A stretch of 9,190 nucleotides of DNA from Thermoproteota archaeon (GTDB lineage: Archaea; Thermoproteota; Thermoprotei_A; Sulfolobales; Acidilobaceae): positions 2,146 through 11,335 of the forward strand of contig JAADGB010000004.1 of the NCBI GenBank assembly GCA_013152575.1, given 5' to 3'. The notes under the pieces are model-generated. The model saw only the letters and a list, made by a program, of their open reading frames with translations. It was not told the origin of the DNA and made no database searches. Both the position numbers and the translations under genes were made by a program. Below, piece by piece: positions 5,725 to 9,190 of the stretch; position 1 is the stretch's first letter, and every line of letters begins with the position of its first letter.

Positions 5725-7746
5725 ATGGCAAAAGTGGATGACATTAAAACCATAACTGTAGTTGGCGCCGGAACCATGGGTCATGGAATCGCGGAAGTCG
5801 CCGCTATAGCTGGATACAAGGTATACTTGGCAGATATCAAGAAAGAGATCCTCGACAACGCCCTTGAAAAGATCAAGTGGAGCCTCTCCAAGCTCGCAGA
5901 GAAGGGAGTTGTAAGGGAGAGCGTAGACGCCGTAATGGCGAGGATAACTCCCATCGTGAACCTAGACGAGAACGGAAACTATACGGAGGAGTTCGCAAAA
6001 GCCCTAAAGGAAACCGACGTCATGATCGAGGCTATTATCGAGAGACTAGACCTCAAGCAGAAGCTATTCGCATTCGCAGACGAGCACGCTCCAGAACACG
6101 CCATTCTAGCCACGAACACAAGCAGCCTACCAATAACCGAGATCGCAGCCGCAACCAAGAGGCCCGAGAAGGTAGTCGGAATGCACTTCTTCAACCCACC
6201 ACCGCTAATGCCACTAGTAGAGATCATACGCGGAGAGAAGACAAGCGATGAGACAGTCGAGGTAATAGTAGCACTATCAAAGAAGTTTGGAAAGCAGCCA
6301 GTAGTAGTGAAGAAAGACGTACCCGGATTCATAGTCAACAGGATACTGGCAAGGTTCCTGAACACCGGCTGCCAGCTAGTGGCCAAGGGCAAGGCAACAA
6401 TTGAGGAGGTAGACGCCACCGTAAAGTACGTTCTAGGCCTCCCAATGGGTATATTCGAGCTCAGCGACTACTCAGGCATCGACGTATTCTACTACGTATT
6501 CACCGCTATGAAGGAGAGAGGATTCAAGACAACACCATGCCCGCTATACGAGGAGAAGTACAAGGCGAAAGAGTTCGGTATGAAGTCAGGCAAAGGATTC
6601 TACACCTATCCAGCACCAGGCAAATACGCTAGGCCAAACATACCTAAGGACCTGGCTGGCAAGGTAGACCCGGTACTAGTACTAGCCCCGGCGGTTAACG
6701 AGGCCGCATGGCTCCTAAGGAACGATGTAGCCACCAAGGAGGACATCGACAAGGCTGTCAAGCTAGGCCTCGGATGGCCTAAGGGCGTCCTAGAGTTCGC
6801 AGACGAGTACGGTCTAGACAAGATAGTAGAGGCTCTAAAGAAGCTGAAAGAGGAACTAGGCCTCGAAGAGATGGAGCCAGACCCACTCCTACTAGAGAAG
6901 GTTGAGAAGGGCGAGCTAGGCAGAAAGACTGGCAAGGGCTTCTACGAGTACGGCGAGGTTGAAGAGATCAAGAAGAAGACAATAATTATACGCAAGGAGA
7001 AGCCAATCGCATGGATCATACTAAACAGGCCTAGGAAATACAATGCTCTAAGCCCAGAACTCCTAAAAGAGCTAGGAGAAGCACTAGACGAGCTAGAAGA
7101 CGATGACGATGTAAGAGTAGTAATTCTAAAGGGAGAGGGCAGAGCCTTCAGCGCTGGTGCAGACGTAACCGCATTCACCGGTGTAACCCCAATATCGATC
7201 GCCAAGTTCTCAAGGAGATTCCAGGAGCTAACTCTCAAGATGCAATTCTACACCAAGCCAATCATAGTCGCAATCCACGGCTATGCGCTAGGAGGAGGAC
7301 TAGAGATAGCGATGAGCGGTGACATAAGGATTGCAAGCGAGGATGCAATGCTAGGCCAGCCGGAGATCAACCTAGGCTTCATACCGGGAGCAGGCGGTAC
7401 ACAGAGGCTACCAAGACTAGTGGGTAGGGGTAAGGCTAAGGAGCTGATCTTCACCGGAGACATGATCCCTGCAAGCGAGGCGTTAAAGATAGGCCTAGTA
7501 GACAAGGTAGTCCCACCAGAGAGGCTAGACCAGGAGGCCAGAGCCCTAGCACTCAAGATCGCCGAGAAGCCACCGCTAGCCCTAATGGCAGCAAAGTACG
7601 CTATAGAATACGGTCTAGAGTCCAACATATGGGCAGGCCTATCACTAGAGGCACACCTATTCGGTCTCCTATTCTCGACAGAGGACGTAATCGAGGGCGT
7701 GATGGCCTTCCTAGAGAAGAGGAAGCCAAAGTTCAAGGGCAAGTAG
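5725..7746 (+). CDS. Bifunctional 3-hydroxyacyl-CoA dehydrogenase / enoyl-CoA hydratase (probable crotonyl-CoA hydratase/3-hydroxybutyryl-CoA dehydrogenase)
   Basis: This 673-residue cytosolic fusion converts crotonyl-CoA to (S)-3-hydroxybutyryl-CoA and then, with NAD+, to acetoacetyl-CoA. The N-terminal HAD part (about 8-285) shows the Rossmann motif GAGTMG (14-19), NTSSLP (131-136), the catalytic His154 and Glu166 in GMHFFNPPPLMPLVEII, and DVPGFIVNRIL. A second dehydrogenase C-terminal domain follows (about 310-405, PAVNEAAWLLRND). The hydratase part (about 420-670) has ILNRPRKYNALS, the oxyanion-hole segment SAGADV, and both catalytic glutamates: GGGLE (Glu527) and QPEINLGFIPGAGGTQRL (Glu547), with the 20-residue spacing of mammalian crotonase. 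Both activities should therefore be intact. The order HAD then ECH is opposite to E. coli FadB and matches archaeal proteins of the dicarboxylate/ and hydroxypropionate/4-hydroxybutyrate cycles. Fatty-acid or butyrate oxidation is the alternative. No pathway neighbour lies in this window. A T5 run follows the stop. Confidence 0.92.
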   Translation: MAKVDDIKTITVVGAGTMGHGIAEVAAIAGYKVYLADIKKEILDNALEKIKWSLSKLAEKGVVRESVDAVMARITPIVNLDENGNYTEEFAKALKETDVMIEAIIERLDLKQKLFAFADEHAPEHAILATNTSSLPITEIAAATKRPEKVVGMHFFNPPPLMPLVEIIRGEKTSDETVEVIVALSKKFGKQPVVVKKDVPGFIVNRILARFLNTGCQLVAKGKATIEEVDATVKYVLGLPMGIFELSDYSGIDVFYYVFTAMKERGFKTTPCPLYEEKYKAKEFGMKSGKGFYTYPAPGKYARPNIPKDLAGKVDPVLVLAPAVNEAAWLLRNDVATKEDIDKAVKLGLGWPKGVLEFADEYGLDKIVEALKKLKEELGLEEMEPDPLLLEKVEKGELGRKTGKGFYEYGEVEEIKKKTIIIRKEKPIAWIILNRPRKYNALSPELLKELGEALDELEDDDDVRVVILKGEGRAFSAGADVTAFTGVTPISIAKFSRRFQELTLKMQFYTKPIIVAIHGYALGGGLEIAMSGDIRIASEDAMLGQPEINLGFIPGAGGTQRLPRLVGRGKAKELIFTGDMIPASEALKIGLVDKVVPPERLDQEARALALKIAEKPPLALMAAKYAIEYGLESNIWAGLSLEAHLFGLLFSTEDVIEGVMAFLEKRKPKFKGK

Positions 7747-7770
7747 ACAGGAAACATACACCAAAACACT

Positions 7771-7777
7771 CTTTTTA
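7771..7777 (+). terminator. T-run terminator after the HAD-ECH gene
   Basis: CTTTTTA lies 24 bases beyond the TAG stop at 7746, in a U-rich context typical of archaeal intrinsic termination. No hairpin is needed or seen. Confidence 0.45.
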
Positions 7778-7830
7778 CACTCCTAATTCTCTCAACTAGA
7801 CAGTTAAGTGAATGGAAACACTCATAACCA

Positions 7831-7839
7831 TTATTAAGA
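7831..7839 (+). promoter_or_regulatory. TATA-like box of the 119-residue orphan gene
   Basis: TTATTAAGA lies about 37 bases before the ATG at 7872, so transcription should begin near 7860 with only a few leader bases including GGGG. Other AT-rich stretches at 7847-7860 are too close to the ATG. Confidence 0.4.
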
Positions 7840-7871
7840 TAGAAGCGATAATATAGTATATGGGGTTATAA

Positions 7872-8231
7872 ATGGTAAACAGTATTCTCCAAACACCACC
7901 CGAGCCACTCGACATAAAGAAGACTCTCAGGACCCTATACGAAGCACAAGGAAGAAAAGCCAAATACATTGTATTCGCCGGCAACCAACTCCCCAAGTAC
8001 CTATGGGACCACTGGTCGGAAGACCTCCACAGGATAGGTCTGAAATGGCAGGATATATTGAGGAGTCTCTCCAGGAATTCGGACAAAGCCCTAGCATGGA
8101 TATCAGGAGAAATATCATGGAAGGAGCTCATAGACTTCATAATACAAGACCTACTAAGCCAAACAACGGAGGTAGAGGAAGGTAAAGGGCTAGTTAAGAG
8201 GAAGGTGAAGACCCTCACCGACTTCCTATAG
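7872..8231 (+). CDS. Tryptophan-rich protein of unknown function (119 aa)
   Basis: No family is recognised. The protein is soluble, mainly helical and has no cysteine, signal peptide or membrane segment. Five tryptophans fall within 39 residues (Trp45, 48, 59, 76, 83) in an amphipathic central block running from PKYLWDHWSEDL through ISWKELIDFI; the C-terminal tail (about 98-119) is highly charged (EVEEGKGLVKRKVK). Residues 14-34 (DIKKTLRTLYEAQGRKAKYIV) look like a basic helix followed by a strand. The tryptophan spacing suggests a buried aromatic core or a ligand/protein interface, which is inference. Coding is supported by the complete frame, an ATG start with a nearby TATA-like element, and codon choice like its neighbours. 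It lies between the terminated HAD-ECH gene and tRNA-Gln, so it is probably monocistronic. Confidence 0.7.
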   Translation: MVNSILQTPPEPLDIKKTLRTLYEAQGRKAKYIVFAGNQLPKYLWDHWSEDLHRIGLKWQDILRSLSRNSDKALAWISGEISWKELIDFIIQDLLSQTTEVEEGKGLVKRKVKTLTDFL

Positions 8232-8264
8232 TTCCACGCCTAGAGTATTGTGGACTCGACGGGG

Positions 8265-8278
8265 AAACCCTTATAATA
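8265..8278 (+). promoter_or_regulatory. Promoter of tRNA-Gln (5' half): BRE-like GAAACCC region plus TATA box TTATAATA
   Basis: TTATAATA (8271-8278) preceded by an A-rich/C-rich BRE-like stretch lies 38 bases before the first base of the tRNA. Initiation about 25 bases downstream would leave a leader of roughly nine bases, removed by RNase P. Confidence 0.6.
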
Positions 8279-8364
8279 TTCCGATGGCTGGTTAGAAATT
8301 ATACGGGTAGCCGGGTCGTCTAGCGGCCAAGGATGCGGGGCTTTGGATAGCGGGCCCCACCCCG

Positions 8365-8378
8365 CTCCTCTTCCTCTT
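8365..8378 (+). terminator. Pyrimidine tract after the tRNA 5' half (possible terminator)
   Basis: Fourteen consecutive pyrimidines (CTCCTCTTCCTCTT) begin one base after the 5' arm of the 16-bp repeat. A very similar tract (CCCTTCTCCTCTC, 8531-8543) follows the mature 3' end of the same tRNA. Neither has a long T-run, so termination is only suggested by the parallel. Confidence 0.3.
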
Positions 8379-8430
8379 AACAATCTAATGAGGAAGGACT
8401 ACATGGACTATTAACGGGAACCGAGTACTC

Positions 8431-8438
8431 TTTATAAA
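8431..8438 (+). promoter_or_regulatory. TATA-like box inside the tRNA insert
   Basis: TTTATAAA lies 40 bases before the 3' arm of the repeat, compared with 38 bases from the upstream TATA box to the tRNA 5' end. Initiation about 25 bases downstream would fall near 8460, within or just after the palindrome ATTGTATACAAT. This would give a transcript made of the 3' arm plus the tRNA 3' half. Confidence 0.4.
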
Positions 8439-8530
8439 GCCCACCGGGATTGTATACAATTATGGCAACAGGGGTGGGGCCCGCTAGAAGAACCCCCGTG
8501 ACCGGGGTTCGAATCCCCGCCCGGCTACCA

Positions 8531-8543
8531 CCCTTCTCCTCTC
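8531..8543 (+). terminator. Pyrimidine tract after the tRNA 3' end
   Basis: Thirteen pyrimidines immediately follow the encoded CCA and are the likeliest place for tRNA transcription to end before the convergent EamA gene. Confidence 0.35.
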
Positions 8544-8569
8544 ACATTGATTATAGGATTATTGGATGG

Positions 8570-9190
8570 TTACCCGATGTAATTGACCAGGATTATACCA
8601 ACCACGGCCAGTATACTTGCTAGTAGGTGTATCACCTGTGGTTTTTCCTTGAGTTCATGGCTTAGTGCCAGCGTGAATAGTAGCGTGAAGAAGGGGAAGA
8701 GCGATATTATCACCGCGGCTCCAGCTACTGTGACGAGATGTAATGCATAGTACCTGGATAACTGTGCGAAGGCAACCACTACCGCTGCAAGCGTCATGTA
8801 ATAGAAGTGTTTCCGTGGCAGGGAGCGTGGATCGGGTATTCCCTTGTTTAAGAGGACAACTATTGGTATCGCTGACGTGTATGAAATTGCCACGCCATAT
8901 ATTGGGTCGGCGTTCATGTATCCCGAGGCACTCCTCACTAGCACTGCTGTCATAGCGAACACTACAGTAGAGGCGAGCCCGGCTAGTATTCCTATAGAGG
9001 TCTTTCCACCATGCAGAGCTTCCCCAGAGGGAGTGTGTGAAACTAGGTAGACTGCTAGAACCACTAGTATAATCCCGAGTAGTTGGAGGAGCGAGAGCTC
9101 CTCTCCTAGAAGAATCCATGCCAAGAGAGCACTTACAATTACAGTTGGACTAGTGACTATTGAGGCTGTCGTGGCACCAGTATATGTTAT
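8570..9190 (-). CDS. EamA/DMT-family transporter, 5' end outside window
   Basis: This is the C-terminal 206 residues of a drug/metabolite-type permease; the usual family length is about 280-300. The frame is open through the right edge, and the 22 codons before the first internal start (TTG 9122-9124) already read as EamA sequence (YTGATTASIVTSPTVIVSAL), so the true start is off-window. The end of the first EamA repeat is visible (LLAWILLGEELSLLQLLG), then a short cytosolic linker (SHTPSGEALHGGKTS), then a complete second repeat running from GILAGLASTVVFAMTAVLVR to the C-terminal segment ILAVVGIILVNYIG, with the typical P-x-x-x-x-x-x-x-x-L-x-x-E-like turn in SLFPFFTLLFTLALSHEL. It spans the membrane several times; substrate is unknown. 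It converges on tRNA-Gln. Confidence 0.85.
   Translation of the reverse strand: MTYTGATTASIVTSPTVIVSALLAWILLGEELSLLQLLGIILVVLAVYLVSHTPSGEALHGGKTSIGILAGLASTVVFAMTAVLVRSASGYMNADPIYGVAISYTSAIPIVVLLNKGIPDPRSLPRKHFYYMTLAAVVVAFAQLSRYYALHLVTVAGAAVIISLFPFFTLLFTLALSHELKEKPQVIHLLASILAVVGIILVNYIG

Larger units (their letters stand above)
8348..8486 (+). repeat. Perfect 16-bp GC-rich inverted repeat closing the tRNA insert
   Basis: The arm 8348-8363 (TAGCGGGCCCCACCCC) is the exact reverse complement of 8471-8486. It abuts the splice bulges on both sides and would hold the tRNA halves together whether they are one RNA or two. Confidence 0.95.
8347..8492 (+). other. tRNA-Gln intervening sequence with canonical bulge-helix-bulge
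   Basis: The splice structure can be written out completely. Exon helix CGGGG/CCCCG; four-pair central helix C32-U33-U34-U35 (8341-8344) with GAAG (8487-8490), including one G-U; three-base bulges GGA (8345-8347) and AAC (8491-8493); then a 16-pair outer helix (8348-8363 with 8471-8486). Archaeal splicing endonuclease cuts between the second and third bulge bases, giving cuts after 8346 and after 8492, exactly the ends needed for a proper anticodon loop. The loop of 107 bases holds a pyrimidine tract, a small hairpin (8370-8376 with 8390-8396), a TATA-like box and a palindrome at 8449-8460. It carries no convincing ORF. It may be a large intron or the gap between two separately expressed tRNA halves. 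Confidence 0.88.
8309..8530 (+). tRNA. tRNA-Gln (anticodon UUG), interrupted at position 37/38 by a 146-base insert; CCA encoded
   Basis: Exon 1 is 8309-8346 and exon 2 is 8493-8530. The acceptor arms AGCCGGG (8309-8315) and CCCGGCT (8520-8526) pair perfectly, the discriminator is A8527 and CCA follows in the DNA. The D arm is GTCT/GGAT with a nine-base loop holding GG. The anticodon stem CGGGG (8336-8340) pairs with CCCCG (8494-8498); the loop is C-U-UUG-G-C with the anticodon at 8343-8345. The variable loop is four bases, and the T arm is CGGGG-TTCGAAT-CCCCG. Only the two halves joined give this cloverleaf. All invariant positions are present, so the mature tRNA should be functional. A pyrimidine tract (8531-8543) follows and probably ends transcription. 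The convergent EamA gene stops 39 bases away. Confidence 0.93.

Noticed and set aside
8003..8185. Second plus-strand frame inside the 119-residue orphan gene
   Set aside because: It has no ribosome site or promoter of its own, and an arginine/asparagine-rich composition typical of an off-frame reading.
8388..8394. Box C-like ATGAGGA in the tRNA insert, suggesting a C/D guide RNA
   Set aside because: It has one mismatch at a key kink-turn position and no convincing CTGA box D at suitable distance, so no guide RNA can be drawn.
8462..8623. 53-codon open frame starting at an ATG right after the internal TATA box and running through the tRNA 3' half
   Set aside because: It reads through exon 2 of the tRNA and antisense into the EamA gene, and the product is unlike any protein; the tRNA explains the conserved bases.
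8570..9124. TTG at 9124 as the true start of the EamA transporter
   Set aside because: The 22 in-frame codons beyond it continue the first EamA repeat to the window edge.

Overview
The window looks like chromosomal DNA of a hyperthermophilic crenarchaeon (Thermoproteota), most likely one of the Desulfurococcales. This is inferred from several things: a Dph6-type diphthamide enzyme; a fused 3-hydroxyacyl-CoA dehydrogenase/enoyl-CoA hydratase of the kind used in crenarchaeal 4-hydroxybutyrate carbon-fixation cycles; archaeal TATA promoters; GGTGA-type Shine-Dalgarno sites; heavy AGA/AGG and ATA codon use; and a tRNA interrupted by a bulge-helix-bulge intron. The species cannot be fixed from the sequence alone.

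Layout. Positions 1-635 (+) carry the 3' part of dph6, cut by the window edge. It converges, with 5 bases between stops, on a minus-strand series: a TatD-family hydrolase (641-1378), a polytopic flippase/LPG-synthase-type membrane protein (1428-2360), and a zinc-ribbon threonine synthase-like enzyme (2347-3330). The last two overlap by 14 bases and should be cotranscribed. Further minus-strand genes, each with a visible TATA box, encode a nucleoside phosphorylase (3405-4181), a two-domain GNAT acetyltransferase (4243-5220) and a 90-residue protein of unknown function (5311-5583).

A 141-base divergent promoter region separates the 90-residue gene from the large HAD-ECH fusion (5725-7746, +), the metabolic centrepiece. 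Next comes a 119-residue tryptophan-rich orphan (7872-8231, +), then tRNA-Gln(UUG) (8309-8530, +). The right edge cuts a minus-strand EamA/DMT transporter (8570-9190).

The most unusual object is the tRNA-Gln gene. Its two halves are separated by 146 bases at position 37/38, with a textbook bulge-helix-bulge. The insert is closed by a perfect 16-bp GC-rich inverted repeat. Its loop contains a pyrimidine-rich tract just after the 5' half and a consensus-like TATA box 40 bases before the 3' arm, nearly the same spacing as the TATA box of the 5' half (38). These are the hallmarks of trans-spliced split tRNA genes, here lying side by side. It is either a large intron or two tandem half-genes with separate promoters. 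A second curiosity is strong over-representation of the palindromic heptamer GGGWCCC (13 copies, all in the first 5.3 kb).
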